DNA of 64,000 nucleotides, from NCBI GenBank assembly GCA_014841595.1, contig JACYUE010000004.1, positions 243,613 to 307,612 of the forward strand, written 5' to 3'. Position numbers and translations under genes: made by a program. The first letter of the stretch is position 1, and each line of letters opens with the position of its first letter. This document shows positions 37,471-46,814 of this stretch, piece after piece. Source of the DNA: Oxalobacteraceae sp. CFBP 8761 (lineage in GTDB: Bacteria > Pseudomonadota > Gammaproteobacteria > Burkholderiales > Burkholderiaceae_D). A model generated the notes under the pieces. That model was given only the letters and a program-made list of their open reading frames with translations, was not told the origin of the DNA and did no database searches.

Positions 37471-38009
37471 TTACTGCTCTCCTGGTTGTGCTGCAGCTCG
37501 ATGTTGGCTAGTCGTTCCACCCAATCGCCGGTGGCGTCCTGCACCGATTCCCTGATTTCGATCGCCTCGTCACTCACGCGGGTGACGCGGCCATAGTTCT
37601 GTCCCATCCGCTGGCCGGGCCGGACGCGGTACAGCGCCCGGTCGATCTGCACCAGCGCGTAGCTCACGCCGCCTTTTTTCATCGTGCCGACCATACGCAT
37701 CGTGTCGAGCGGGAAGTGCTCGAGCGGCTCTTTCGGGCGGTTCAGGTCAGGCTGGTTGGCGTTGGGGCTGGACTGCGCCATGCGCGCCAGTTCACCCAGC
37801 AGCTTGGTCTGATCGAACGGGTCGAGCGCTTCGCCCGGCACGTAGCCATGCGGCTGGAACGTCTTTGGCTCCGGCAGCGGCTTGACCTTCGAGACGGTGC
37901 GGCCCTCGACCTGTTTCATCCAGGCGCGGGTTTCACCGACGCCGCCATCGCCGCAACCGGCCAGCAAGGCTGCCGTGGCGAGCAGCGCAATCACGTGAGC
38001 TCGTATCAT
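37467..38009 (-). CDS. pilP: Type IV pilus assembly lipoprotein PilP
   Basis: A 180-residue inner-membrane lipoprotein that links the PilNO platform to PilQ. Lipobox LLAGC places the lipidated Cys at residue 19. The linker and the C-terminal beta domain (MVGTMKKGGVSYALVQIDRALYRV) are typical. I use the ATG at 38009, which shares one base with the pilO stop; a GTG one codon earlier is possible. Confidence 0.95.
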   Translation of the reverse strand: MIRAHVIALLATAALLAGCGDGGVGETRAWMKQVEGRTVSKVKPLPEPKTFQPHGYVPGEALDPFDQTKLLGELARMAQSSPNANQPDLNRPKEPLEHFPLDTMRMVGTMKKGGVSYALVQIDRALYRVRPGQRMGQNYGRVTRVSDEAIEIRESVQDATGDWVERLANIELQHNQESSK

Positions 38010-38698
38010 CACTTGCCTTTGCCTTTACCCTTGCCTTTGCCTTTGGCAGCTTTCTTCTCGGCCGCGCGCGCGGCGCGCTGGGCGATCAATTCTTCCTGGT
38101 CGAGATAGCGGAAGGTCTTGGCGATCGCCTCCATCTCGAGGTTGCCTTCCTTGACGCTCGCCAGCGACAGGTTGTTGAGCGTGACGATGCGGGGCAGGTT
38201 CGCCATGTCGGCGGCAAACGCGCCCATGTCGTGGTATTGCCCGCTCACCTTGATGCTGATCGGCAGCTCGGCGTAGTAGTCGCGCACCACTTCCTGGCCC
38301 GGCTTGAACAGCTCGAACTGCAGGCCGCGGCCCACGCCGGCCTGGTTGATGTCCGACAGCAGCGCGGCCATTTCCGACTTGCTCGGCAACTGCTTCTCCA
38401 GGCGCACCACGTACTGGTCGACCTGCGCCTTCTGCGCCTTGAGCGCCTCGAGGTTGATCGCCTGCGCCATCTTGGTTTCGTACTCGCCGCGCAGCCGCAC
38501 TTCTTCCTGCGCGAGCGTTTCCTGCTGGGCGAACTGGTCGCTCCAGTAGAAGTAGTAACCCAGGCCGACCACCAGCGCCACCACGCCTGCCGCGCACAAC
38601 AGACGCGGCGCGAGCGGCCACTGGCCAGGCTGACGGCCTTGAAGGTCTTCGAATTGCGCCGCGAACTGGGCGAACAGCGCCTTGATATCGATGTTCAT
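38009..38698 (-). CDS. pilO: Type IV pilus inner-membrane protein PilO
   Basis: A 229-residue bitopic protein that pairs with PilN in the alignment complex. A single transmembrane helix lies near residues 32-50 (LLCAAGVVALVVGLGYYFY), followed by a coiled coil and a ferredoxin-like periplasmic domain. The C-terminus is unusual: an Ala/Lys helix then alternating Lys-Gly (KGKGKGKGKGK), encoded by a hexamer repeat. Start and stop overlap pilN and pilP. Confidence 0.95.
   Translation of the reverse strand: MNIDIKALFAQFAAQFEDLQGRQPGQWPLAPRLLCAAGVVALVVGLGYYFYWSDQFAQQETLAQEEVRLRGEYETKMAQAINLEALKAQKAQVDQYVVRLEKQLPSKSEMAALLSDINQAGVGRGLQFELFKPGQEVVRDYYAELPISIKVSGQYHDMGAFAADMANLPRIVTLNNLSLASVKEGNLEMEAIAKTFRYLDQEELIAQRAARAAEKKAAKGKGKGKGKGK
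38012..38044. repeat. Hexanucleotide repeat at the 3' end of pilO
   Basis: Five 6-bp units close to CTTGCC/TTTGCC run from 38012 to 38041, plus a half unit. On the minus strand they encode the Lys-Gly tail of PilO. A change in unit number would lengthen or shorten the tail in frame. Confidence 0.85.
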
Positions 38699-39312
38699 GA
38701 TTTCCCCGGCGCGCCAGGCTTGGTCGCGGCGCCGTCGTCAAGCGCATCGCTGTTGCGGGCGCGCTTGATCGACACGGCCAGCGTGAATTCGACCACCTTG
38801 CGCGCGCTCTTGCTCTGGGTGATGGTCGCGGCGCGCACTTCGGTCAGGTCGGGTTTTTCCAGCCATGCCGACTGGCTCGACAGGTTGCGCAGCAATTCGG
38901 CGACGCGCTCCTGCGACTGGGCGGCGCCGGTCAGGATCACGCGCTGGCCATCCTGCTTGACGGTCTTGAGGTGCACGCCGTCGGGCGTCTGGCGCACCAG
39001 TTCGTCGAGCAGGTAGACCGGCTGGTTGCGGTCGCCCTGCAGATCTTCGACCGCCTGCTGGCGTGCCTGCAGGGCGGCGATTTCTTCCTTGAGCGTCGTG
39101 ATCTCGCCGATTTTCTTGTCGAGCTCGGCGCTGGCCTGCTTGAGCACCTCGTTGCGCTCGTTCTGGACCGAAATCTGGCTGGCGTTGTAGCCGCCCACCA
39201 GCAGCACGATGCCGGCGCCGACCAGGCCGCCAAGCGCCATCAGCGCCACGAACGCCGATTGCTTCTGCTTGCGTTTTGCCTCGCGGTGAGGCAACAGGTT
39301 AATGCGGATCAT
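38695..39312 (-). CDS. pilN: Type IV pilus inner-membrane protein PilN
   Basis: A 205-residue bitopic protein. Its cytoplasmic N-terminus MIRINLLPHRE carries the INLLP motif that binds PilM; a transmembrane helix at about residues 20-40 and a coiled coil follow. The ATG at 39312 shares one base with the pilM stop. The C-terminal tail (ALDDGAATKPGAPGKS) is a little longer than usual. Confidence 0.95.
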   Translation of the reverse strand: MIRINLLPHREAKRKQKQSAFVALMALGGLVGAGIVLLVGGYNASQISVQNERNEVLKQASAELDKKIGEITTLKEEIAALQARQQAVEDLQGDRNQPVYLLDELVRQTPDGVHLKTVKQDGQRVILTGAAQSQERVAELLRNLSSQSAWLEKPDLTEVRAATITQSKSARKVVEFTLAVSIKRARNSDALDDGAATKPGAPGKS

Positions 39313-40376
39313 CAGCCAAACCTCCGCAGCGCCAGGCCACACGCGACCAGGTAGGCCGGCGCTTCCTGGCGCAGCTGGTGCTCACGCACGCCGGGGCCGA
39401 ACGCCATATTGTCGAACGGCGAAGCCAGGCTGGTGGCGATGCGGGTGCGGCCGGTCACGATGTCCATGATGCCCGGCAGCAGCGCGCAGCCGCCGGCCAG
39501 GTAGATGCGGTCGATCCGGGTGTACGGCGTCGACGTGTAGAAGAACTGGATCGCGCGCGTGACTTCCAGCGCCGCGTTTTCCAGAAACGGCGCGAGCAGG
39601 TCGGCGCGGTAGTTTTCCGGCAGGTCGCCTGCCTTCTTGCGCGTTTCGGCTTCTTCGAACGCCATGCCGTAGGCGCGCACGATGTCCTGCGTGAGCGTGT
39701 TGCCGCCGAACGGCTGCTCGCGCTCGTAGACTGCTTCGCCATTGAACAGCACCGACACGTGGGTGGCCTGGGCGCCGATCTGGAACAGCGCGACGATCTG
39801 GTCGCGCATCAGGCCGGCGGCGTTTTCCAGCGCACTGCGCGCGGCGTACGATTCGATGTCCATCACGGTGGCCAGCAGGCCGGCACCTTCGGCGATGGCG
39901 ATGCGGTCCTCGACTTTTTCGCGGCGCGCGGCAGCCAGCATCACTTCCATGTCGTCCGCCGAGTTGAGCGCCGGGCCGATCACGTCGAAGTCGAGGCTGA
40001 CTTCATCGAGGGCGAACGGGATGTACTGGCTGGCTTCGGATTCGACCTGCACTTCGAGCTGGTCTTCCGACAAACCGGCCGGCAGGATGATTTTCTTGGT
40101 GATCACGGCGGCCGGCGGCATGCCCAGCGCGACGTGTTTGGCGCGCGTGCCGCTCTTTTTCCAGACCCGGCGCACGGCGTCGGCCACCTGGTCCATGTTT
40201 TCGATATTGCCATCGACCACGGCACCGCGCGGCAGCGATTCGGTCGCATAGCGCTCGAGACGCACGAGTCCCTTGCCGGCGTCGGCCAGCTCGACCAGAC
40301 GAACGCCGGACGTGCTGATATCGAGCCCGATCATTGGCGGACTCGACTTTCCAAACAAGGAACCCAGATTGATCAC
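39312..40376 (-). CDS. pilM: Type IV pilus assembly ATPase-like protein PilM
   Basis: A 354-residue actin-like cytoplasmic protein that binds the PilN N-terminus and connects the pilus to its motors. The ATP-binding fold is visible in MIGLDISTSGVRLVEL and IYLAGGCALLPGI. I choose the GTG at 40376 (VINLGSLFGKSS) because AAGGAG lies 6 bases upstream. It is the first gene of the operon and is divergent from mrcA, the standard arrangement in Beta- and Gammaproteobacteria. Confidence 0.95.
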   Translation of the reverse strand: MINLGSLFGKSSPPMIGLDISTSGVRLVELADAGKGLVRLERYATESLPRGAVVDGNIENMDQVADAVRRVWKKSGTRAKHVALGMPPAAVITKKIILPAGLSEDQLEVQVESEASQYIPFALDEVSLDFDVIGPALNSADDMEVMLAAARREKVEDRIAIAEGAGLLATVMDIESYAARSALENAAGLMRDQIVALFQIGAQATHVSVLFNGEAVYEREQPFGGNTLTQDIVRAYGMAFEEAETRKKAGDLPENYRADLLAPFLENAALEVTRAIQFFYTSTPYTRIDRIYLAGGCALLPGIMDIVTGRTRIATSLASPFDNMAFGPGVREHQLRQEAPAYLVACGLALRRFG

Positions 40377-40695
40377 CAAACACTCCTTGACACCGATTGG
40401 GGCAGAATCTGGCTGTAGACGCCCTTGCAAGGGTCGTTGTCGTTAACCAAACACCTGTTATTTTCTTATAAAAATCCGATACTTACGTGAAAGCACCGTC
40501 TCGGATCGTAGCAATAAAGGATGATGCGGGACAAGATATTTCTACTCGGGAACATCAGAATGCGGGGCATGCGCACCACACTTTGCCGATTCGTTGCCAG
40601 CTAAATATTGCTCTGTGGTTCGATTAAGCTCGGGCCAGTATCGGGTGCCAAACTGCTGTCTTATAATGAGGCGGATCAACAAAGCGAAAGTCAGC
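40377..40695. promoter_or_regulatory. Divergent pilM/mrcA intergenic region with candidate promoters
   Basis: This 319-base stretch has no gene. Toward pilM, the minus strand has TTTCAC (40487-40492) and TATAAG (40465-40470) with a 16-base spacer, a plausible sigma-70 promoter. Toward mrcA, TATAAT occurs at 40662-40667 without a clear -35. A/T content is high from about 40440 to 40500. All assignments here are by eye. Confidence 0.35.
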
Positions 40696-43029
40696 ATGAA
40701 AGAGAAACAGGCAGCACCTTCTTCCTCCTCGAAGTTCAGCCCCAAGCGCCTGATCCTCATCGCATTCGCCAGCCTGTTCGGTCTGGGTGCGATTGGCGTA
40801 CTCGTGCTCGTGTTCGCTCTGGCCATGGCGTACCCGAACCTGCCGGCGCTGGACACGATCACCGATTACCGGCCCAAGATGCCACTGCGGATCTTTACGG
40901 CCGATAACGTCCTGATCGGCGAATTCGGCGAAGAGCGCCGCACGCTGGTTCATTTCAAGGACATCCCCGATGTCATGAAGAAGGCCGTGCTGTCGATCGA
41001 AGACGACCGCTTCTATGAACACAGCGGCATCGATTACCTGGGCATCATGCGCGCGGCCTTCCGCAACGCCACCGGCGGCGCGCGCCAGGGCGCATCGACC
41101 ATCACCCAGCAGGTAGCGCGCAACTTCTTCCTGTCGTCGGAACAGACCTTCAAGCGCAAGGCGTATGAAGCGATGCTGGCCTGGAAGATCGAGAAGAACC
41201 TGTCCAAGGACCAGATCCTCGAGCTGTACATGAACCAGATCTACCTGGGCCAGCGCGCCTTCGGCTTCCAGTCGGCGGCCCAGATCTACTTCGGCAAGGA
41301 CCTGCGCGACATCACCGTGGCCGAAGCGGCCATGCTGGCCGGCCTGCCGAAAGCGCCGTCGGCCTATAACCCCGTGGTCAATCCGACCCGCGCCAAGACG
41401 CGCCAGCAGTACATCCTGGTGCGCATGCACCAGCTGGGCTATATCAGCGACGCGCAGTTTGCCCAGGCCAAGGTCGAGCCACTCAAGATCAAGACCGACA
41501 GCGCCGCCTTCGGCGTGCACGCCGAGTACGTGGCTGAAATGGCGCGCCAGCTGGTCTATGAACAGTTCAAGGAAGACACCTACACGCGCGGCCTGAACGT
41601 ATTTACCACCATTACCAAGGCTGACCAGGACGCTGCCTACCTGGCGCTGCGCCGCGGCGTGATGGACTATGAACGCCGCCGTGCCTATCGTGGCCCGGAA
41701 TCGTTCATCGACCTGCCATCGGGTAAAGCGGCGGCCGACGAAGCGATCGAAGCCGAGCTGGCCGAGCATCCGGACAGCGACAACATCATCGCGGCCGTCG
41801 TGCTGCAAGCGTCGAGCACGCAGGTCCAGGCAGCGATCGCCTCGGGCGAGACGATCACGCTGTCGGGTTCGGGTCTGGCGTTCGCGAAAGCCTGGCTGTC
41901 CGACAAAGCTGCGCCGAACCGGCGCGTGCGCCGCGGCGCCGTGATCCGCGTGATGCAGGATGACGAATCGAAGTGGCTGATCACGCAGATGCCCGAAGTG
42001 GAATCGGCCTTTGTGGCGGCCAATACCGAAGACGGTGCAATCCGCGCGCTGGTGGGCGGCTTCGACTTCAACCGCAACAAGTTCAACCACGTGACGCAAG
42101 CGTGGCGCCAGCCCGGCTCGTCGTTCAAGCCGTTCATCTATTCGGCCTCGCTCGAGCGCGGGCTGTCGCCAGCCACCATCATCAACGATGCGCCGATCAG
42201 TTTCGATGCCGGCCAGACGGGGGGCCAGGCGTGGGAACCGAAGAACTACGACAGCAAGTACGATGGCCCGATGACGATGCGCCGCGGTCTGCAGCAGTCG
42301 AAGAACATGATCTCGATCCGCATCCTGAACAAGATCGGCGCGCGCTACGGCCAGGAATACGCGGCCCGCTTTGGCTTCGAGCCAGAGCGCAATCCGGCCT
42401 ACCTGACGCTGGCACTGGGCGCCGGCGCGACCAATCCGCTGCAGATGGCCGGCGCCTACGCGGTGTTTGCCAACGGCGGCTACCGCGTCAGCCCGTACCT
42501 GATCTCTAAGGTCACCGACAGCGATGGCAAGGTGCTGTCCGAAGCGCGGCCGGCGCGTGCGGGCGATGAAGCGAACCGCGTGATCGATGCGCGCAACGCC
42601 TTCCTGATGGACAGCATGCTCAAGGACGTGGTCCGCCACGGCACCGCGAACAAGGCGATGGCCCTGAAGCGCACCGACCTGGCCGGCAAGACCGGTACCA
42701 CCAACGACTCGATCGACGCCTGGTTTGCCGGCTACCAGCCAAAGCTGGTGGGCATTGCCTGGATGGGCTACGACAAGCCGCGCAACCTGGGTGCGCGCGA
42801 GACCGGCGGCGGCCTGGCCCTGCCGATCTGGATCGGCTACATGCAAAAGGCGCTGAAAGACCAGCCGATGGTCGAACGCGAGGTGCCCGCGGGCCTGGTG
42901 CAGTACGGGTCCGAGTACTACTACGCCGAGACGCCGCCGGGCAGCGGTGTCGAAGCGCTCGACGTCGGCCAGCCGCCGCCGGCGCAGCAACAGCAGGAAC
43001 GTGACGCGGTGAGGAACGAGTTGTTCTGA
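40696..43029 (+). CDS. mrcA: Penicillin-binding protein 1A (transglycosylase/transpeptidase)
   Basis: A class A penicillin-binding protein of 777 residues that polymerises and cross-links peptidoglycan. A short cytoplasmic tail and one transmembrane helix (residues about 18-45) precede the GT51 domain with EDDRFYEHSGID, an OB-like insert, and the transpeptidase domain with SxxK in PGSSFKPF, SKN, and KTGTT. The ATG at 40696 (MKEKQAAP) is preferred; the upstream ATG at 40666 lies within a TATAAT hexamer. Divergent from pilM as in most relatives. Confidence 0.95.
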   Translation: MKEKQAAPSSSSKFSPKRLILIAFASLFGLGAIGVLVLVFALAMAYPNLPALDTITDYRPKMPLRIFTADNVLIGEFGEERRTLVHFKDIPDVMKKAVLSIEDDRFYEHSGIDYLGIMRAAFRNATGGARQGASTITQQVARNFFLSSEQTFKRKAYEAMLAWKIEKNLSKDQILELYMNQIYLGQRAFGFQSAAQIYFGKDLRDITVAEAAMLAGLPKAPSAYNPVVNPTRAKTRQQYILVRMHQLGYISDAQFAQAKVEPLKIKTDSAAFGVHAEYVAEMARQLVYEQFKEDTYTRGLNVFTTITKADQDAAYLALRRGVMDYERRRAYRGPESFIDLPSGKAAADEAIEAELAEHPDSDNIIAAVVLQASSTQVQAAIASGETITLSGSGLAFAKAWLSDKAAPNRRVRRGAVIRVMQDDESKWLITQMPEVESAFVAANTEDGAIRALVGGFDFNRNKFNHVTQAWRQPGSSFKPFIYSASLERGLSPATIINDAPISFDAGQTGGQAWEPKNYDSKYDGPMTMRRGLQQSKNMISIRILNKIGARYGQEYAARFGFEPERNPAYLTLALGAGATNPLQMAGAYAVFANGGYRVSPYLISKVTDSDGKVLSEARPARAGDEANRVIDARNAFLMDSMLKDVVRHGTANKAMALKRTDLAGKTGTTNDSIDAWFAGYQPKLVGIAWMGYDKPRNLGARETGGGLALPIWIGYMQKALKDQPMVEREVPAGLVQYGSEYYYAETPPGSGVEALDVGQPPPAQQQQERDAVRNELF

Positions 43030-43047
43030 TCACCCGGGCATGAAACG

Positions 43048-43078
43048 ACAAAGGCGGCCAAAGGCCGCCTTTGTTTTT
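43048..43078 (+). terminator. Intrinsic terminator after mrcA
   Basis: A perfect 12-bp stem (43048-43059 with 43063-43074) with an AAA loop, core GGCGGCC/GGCCGCC, followed by a run of T. It lies 18 bases after the mrcA stop, at the junction with the convergent cyaY gene. Confidence 0.92.
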
Positions 43079-43092
43079 AGTGCGAGATCGCG

Positions 43093-43422
43093 TTACACCA
43101 GGTTGACCGGCGCCCCGCCCTGCTCGCTCGCATAGCGCCCGAGCGCCGCGAAGAACTCGCTGTCGTCGCGCGTGTTGCGCCATTCGTCGCCCACGCGCTT
43201 GTAGTGGTAGCCACCCGAACGTGCGGCCAGCCACATCTCTTGCAGCGGCGCCTGGCTGTTGATGATGATCTTGGTGCCGTTGTCGATGAACTCGATTTCG
43301 AGCACGTTGCCGCTGCGCTTGCACTCGACGTCGACGATGTCTTCGTCGTTCAGGCGATCGAAGGCGGTTTCGATCCGTTTCAGGGTCAGGTCGGCCAGGT
43401 CCAAAAATTCGGTTTCGGTCAT
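43093..43422 (-). CDS. cyaY: Iron-sulfur cluster assembly protein CyaY (frataxin)
   Basis: A 109-residue frataxin homologue that binds iron and modulates IscS-driven cluster assembly. The acidic N-terminal helix (MTETEFLDLADLTLKRIE, then DRLNDEDIVDVE) and the beta-sheet motif NGTKIIINSQAPLQEMWLA are typical. TTGGAG lies 6 bases before the ATG at 43422. It is divergent from lptM and lysA, a conserved arrangement. Confidence 0.96.
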   Translation of the reverse strand: MTETEFLDLADLTLKRIETAFDRLNDEDIVDVECKRSGNVLEIEFIDNGTKIIINSQAPLQEMWLAARSGGYHYKRVGDEWRNTRDDSEFFAALGRYASEQGGAPVNLV

Positions 43423-43462
43423 GCTACACTCCAAATCTGCTAATCAAACCTTGATTCTAATC

Positions 43463-43645
43463 GTGAAGTCCTCCCTCGCGCTTCCTTTCGGCGCTGCGCT
43501 GCTCGCCTCGGCCCTCGCCGGCTGCGGCCAGACCGGCCCGCTGTACATGCCCAACCCACCTGCCAGGCCCGTGCCGGTCGTCGTCGACCAGCCCGCCCAG
43601 CCCGTCCCGTCGAACAATGCGTCCACCCCGGCGCCGTACCGCTAA
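43463..43645 (+). CDS. lptM: LPS translocon maturation lipoprotein LptM (YifL)
   Basis: A 60-residue lipoprotein. The signal peptide ends in lipobox LAGC, and the next residues GQTGPLYMP are the family signature. In E. coli LptM binds LptDE and promotes correct LptD disulphide formation. The remainder is a Pro/Val-rich tail. Start is the GTG at 43463; a TTG at 43451 is an alternative. It sits 29 bases before lysA, its usual partner. Confidence 0.9.
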   Translation: MKSSLALPFGAALLASALAGCGQTGPLYMPNPPARPVPVVVDQPAQPVPSNNASTPAPYR

Positions 43646-43674
43646 CCGTCCGCTTCCACCTTCGTTCCTACCCT

Positions 43675-44952
43675 ATGCCCCATTTCTTGTACCAGGACGG
43701 CGTGCTGCACGCCGAAGGCGTTTCCCTGTCCGCCATCGCCGATGAATTCGGCACGCCGACCTATGTCTATTCCAAGGCCACGCTGCTCGAGAACTTCAAC
43801 GCCTACCAGGACGCCTGCGCCGGCCGCGACGCGCTGGTCTGCTATGCGATGAAGGCCAACTCGAACCTCGCCGTACTCGACCTGCTGGCGCGCCAGGGCG
43901 CGGGCTTCGACATCGTCTCGGGCGGCGAACTGCTGCGCGTGATCGCTGCCGGCGGCGATCCGGGCAAGACCATTTTCTCGGGCGTGGGCAAGACCGAGGC
44001 CGAGATGACGCTGGCGCTCGAAAAAGGGATCCTGTGCTTCAACGTGGAATCGATCCCCGAACTGCACCGCCTGAACGCCGTGGCCGGCAAACTCGGCATG
44101 CGCGCGCCGGTCTCGCTGCGCGTGAACCCGAACGTGGACGCCAAGACCCACCCGTACATCGCCACCGGCCTGAAGGCCAATAAATTCGGCGTCGCGTTCG
44201 ATGAAGCCCTCGACACCTACCGCGCAGCCGCTGCGCTGCCACACCTGGACGTGGTCGGCATCGACTGCCATATCGGCTCGCAGCTGCTGGACGACGCACC
44301 GTTGCTCGAGGCGCTCGACAAGCTGATCGACCTGATCGACACGCTGCACGCCGAAGGCATCCACCTGCACCACCTGGACATCGGCGGCGGCATCGGCGTC
44401 GACTACGGCGTGGCCGGCGACGCGCCGCCAGTGCCGGTGGGCGACTACCTCGGCCGCCTGTTCGCGCGCATCGACGCCTGGCGCGCAGCAAAGTACGACG
44501 GCCAGCCACTCAAGGTGATCTTCGAGCCGGGCCGCTCGATCGTTGCCGAGGCCGGCGTGCTGCTCACGCGCGTGGAATACCTCAAACCTGGCGCCGAGAA
44601 GAACTTCTGCATCGTTGACGCTGCGATGAACGACATGATGCGTCCGACGCTGTACGGGGCCTGGATGGGCCTGCAGGCAGTAACGCAGCGCGAGAGCGAA
44701 GCACTGATGTGGGATGTCGTGGGACCAATCTGCGAATCGGGCGACTGGCTGGCACGCGAGCGCGAGCTGGCATTGGAACCGGGCGACCTGCTGGCCATGA
44801 TGACGGCCGGCGCCTACGGCATGACAATGGCGTCGAACTACAACACGCGCGGCCGCGCAGCCGAAGTGATCGTCGACGGCGACACCATCCACCTGGTACG
44901 CCGCCGCGAAACACCCGCCGAGACCTTCGCGCTCGAAACGCTCATCAAATAA
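43675..44952 (+). CDS. lysA: Diaminopimelate decarboxylase
   Basis: The PLP enzyme that makes lysine from meso-diaminopimelate. The 425-residue protein has PLP-binding Lys60 in [14 protein letters not shown], the Gly-rich [18 protein letters not shown] and the C-terminal [12 protein letters not shown]. It is followed 9 bases later by a MITE-like inverted-repeat element rather than an ordinary terminator. Confidence 0.97.
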   Translation: MPHFLYQDGVLHAEGVSLSAIADEFGTPTYVYSKATLLENFNAYQDACAGRDALVCYAMKANSNLAVLDLLARQGAGFDIVSGGELLRVIAAGGDPGKTIFSGVGKTEAEMTLALEKGILCFNVESIPELHRLNAVAGKLGMRAPVSLRVNPNVDAKTHPYIATGLKANKFGVAFDEALDTYRAAAALPHLDVVGIDCHIGSQLLDDAPLLEALDKLIDLIDTLHAEGIHLHHLDIGGGIGVDYGVAGDAPPVPVGDYLGRLFARIDAWRAAKYDGQPLKVIFEPGRSIVAEAGVLLTRVEYLKPGAEKNFCIVDAAMNDMMRPTLYGAWMGLQAVTQRESEALMWDVVGPICESGDWLARERELALEPGDLLAMMTAGAYGMTMASNYNTRGRAAEVIVDGDTIHLVRRRETPAETFALETLIK

Positions 44953-44961
44953 AAAAAAGCC

Positions 44962-45099
44962 GGGGTCAGGTCTGACATTCGGACACGACCTCAGCTTTAG
45001 CCAGTTCCAATCTTTCCTGCCAGCAGTAGCATCGCGCGGTGCCAGCTAGTTCCGACCAAGAGACTGTCGAGGTCGTGTCCGAATGTCAGACCTGACCCC
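44962..45099. repeat. MITE-like element with 31-bp perfect inverted repeats (copy A)
   Basis: Left arm 44962-44992 and right arm 45069-45099 are perfect reverse complements over 31 bases; the left arm begins GGGGTCAGGTCTGACATTCG. The 76-base centre is non-coding. A 12-bp direct repeat CCCCCGCTGTTC occurs at the right end (45096-45107 and 45111-45122), the second copy overlapping the msrQ stop. A related element is at 52887-53088, with a similar centre. It fits a miniature inverted-repeat or REP-type element at the lysA/msrQ convergent junction and could also act as a bidirectional terminator. Confidence 0.85.
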
Positions 45100-45120
45100 C
45101 GCTGTTCTGCCCCCCGCTGT

Positions 45121-45741
45121 TCAGGCGCGCACGGCTTGCTGCTTGCGCCTGAAGTGCCAGAACACCCGCAACCCCAGCAGCAGCGCAATGATCGATCCGA
45201 AGATGATCGGTCTGGCGAAATCGTTCTTGCCCTCTTTCATCCACCAGAAATGCAGGATCGACAGCGGTGCGATCACGTAGATCAGGCGGTGCAGCCACTG
45301 CCAGCGCTTGCCACCCAGGCGCTTGATCATCGCGTTGGTCGAGGTTGCCGCCAGCGGAATGAGCAGCACGAAGGCAATGAAGCCCACCAGGATGAACGGG
45401 CGCTTGATGACGTCGGCCAGCATTGCCGGCACGTCGAAGAAGTGGTCGAACCACAGGAACGCGGTGAAGTGCACGAATGCGTAGAAAAACATGAACAGGC
45501 CGATCATGCGGCGCAGCTTGACGAGCCAGTTCCAGCCGGTCAGGTGCCGCAGCGGCGTCACCGCCAGCGTGATGCACAGGAAGTACAGCGCCCATTCGCC
45601 GCTGCCCTTGGTGATTGCCGCCAGTGGATCCGAAAAGCTGCCGCTGGCAGTGCCCCACACCAGGCGCGCGAAGGGGATCAACGCCAACACGAACACCAGC
45701 GCCTTGACCCACCCGACCTGTTTGCTGTTCAACCCTGCCAT
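45121..45741 (-). CDS. msrQ: Membrane haem-binding subunit MsrQ
   Basis: A 206-residue integral membrane protein of the ferric-reductase-like family, with about six hydrophobic helices and conserved His residues (in PLRHLTGW, FYAFVHFTAF, WLHRLIYV and SILHFWW). It passes electrons from the quinone pool to the periplasmic reductase MsrP. Its start overlaps the msrP stop by one base, so the pair is coupled. Confidence 0.95.
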   Translation of the reverse strand: MAGLNSKQVGWVKALVFVLALIPFARLVWGTASGSFSDPLAAITKGSGEWALYFLCITLAVTPLRHLTGWNWLVKLRRMIGLFMFFYAFVHFTAFLWFDHFFDVPAMLADVIKRPFILVGFIAFVLLIPLAATSTNAMIKRLGGKRWQWLHRLIYVIAPLSILHFWWMKEGKNDFARPIIFGSIIALLLGLRVFWHFRRKQQAVRA

Positions 45742-46748
45742 CAGAAATAACGCTTCAGATCCAGGCCGGTATACAGCGACGACACCTGGTCATAGCCATT
45801 GAACATCAGGGTCTTGCGCTTTGGTGCAAACAGGCCCGATTCACCAATGCGGCGCTCGCTGGCCTGCGACCAGCGCGGGTGGTCCACGTTCGGATTCACG
45901 TTCGAGAAAAAGCCGTATTCGCGCGGCGCCATGTCGTTCCAGGCGGTCTTGGGCTGGCGTGAGAGCAGGCGGATGCGCACCAGCGACTTGGCCGACTTGA
46001 AACCGTACTTCCATGGCACGACGAGGCGCACCGGCGCGCCGTTCTGGTTCGGCAGCACCTGGCCATACATGCCCATCGTGAGCATCGTCAGCGGGTGCAT
46101 GGCTTCGTCGATGCGCAAACCCTCGACGTACGGCCAGTCGAGCACGCCACTACGCAGACCCGGCATCTGCTTGGCGTCGGCCAGCGTCGTGAATTCGACG
46201 AACTTGGCGTTGCCAGTCGGTTCCACCTGCTTGAGCAGGTTCGACAACGAATAGCCGACCCATGGAATGACCATCGACCAGCCTTCGACGCAGCGCAGGC
46301 GGTACACGCGTTCCTCTAACGGCGCGAGTTTCAGCAGGCTGTCGATGTCGAGCGTCAGGGGCTTCTTGACCTCACCCTCGATGCGCACGGTCCAGGGCCG
46401 CGTACGCAGCGTGTGCGCGTTCTCGGCCGGATCGCCCTTGTCGAGGCCAAACTCATAGAAATTGTTGTAGCCGGCAGCGTCCTTGAATGGCGTCTGCTTT
46501 TCGTCGGTCGACAGCGCCACATTGGCGCGCGCCGCGAGCTTCTGGCCAGCGGTCTGGGCGAAGGCTTCGCGGTTGGCCATCTCCCAGACGCCGCTGCCGA
46601 CGGCGGCCGTGGCGGCCATGCGCGTAATGAATTCACGCCGGCCGGTATAGATCTCTTGCGGCGTGATTTCGGAAGGGTACGGAAGATCGAGTCCGTTGGG
46701 ATTGCGTTTGAAGAGCATGGCTGGCCTCGCGAGCTTGGGAAGCTTCAC
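45741..46748 (-). CDS. msrP: Periplasmic methionine sulfoxide reductase catalytic subunit MsrP
   Basis: A molybdopterin enzyme that repairs oxidised methionines of periplasmic proteins. The 335-residue precursor has a Tat signal ([15 protein letters not shown]). The molybdenum-ligating Cys is in [12 protein letters not shown], and SxxxxRxxxxW-like sulfite-oxidase features follow. Starts at 46748 (MKLPKL) or 46718 (MLFKRNP) are both possible. It lies downstream of the cytochrome c maturation genes in the same direction. Confidence 0.95.
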   Translation of the reverse strand: MKLPKLARPAMLFKRNPNGLDLPYPSEITPQEIYTGRREFITRMAATAAVGSGVWEMANREAFAQTAGQKLAARANVALSTDEKQTPFKDAAGYNNFYEFGLDKGDPAENAHTLRTRPWTVRIEGEVKKPLTLDIDSLLKLAPLEERVYRLRCVEGWSMVIPWVGYSLSNLLKQVEPTGNAKFVEFTTLADAKQMPGLRSGVLDWPYVEGLRIDEAMHPLTMLTMGMYGQVLPNQNGAPVRLVVPWKYGFKSAKSLVRIRLLSRQPKTAWNDMAPREYGFFSNVNPNVDHPRWSQASERRIGESGLFAPKRKTLMFNGYDQVSSLYTGLDLKRYF

Positions 46749-46814
46749 ATTACACGAAGTTCCCTTAAGCTTGCGTTAGGCGGCCAACACTATCGGGTCA
46801 GCGCCCGCCCGTCT

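Noticed and set aside
35245..37596. 783-codon open frame antisense to pilQ
   Set aside because: pilQ has clear secretin and AMIN features; the antisense product is low-complexity and unsupported.
40666..40695. Alternative mrcA start at ATG 40666
   Set aside because: The ATG is part of a TATAAT hexamer likely used as a promoter element; the ATG at 40696 gives the expected short cytoplasmic tail.
40624..42990. 788-codon open frame antisense to PBP1A
   Set aside because: PBP1A carries all catalytic motifs; the antisense frame is Arg/His-rich and motif-free.
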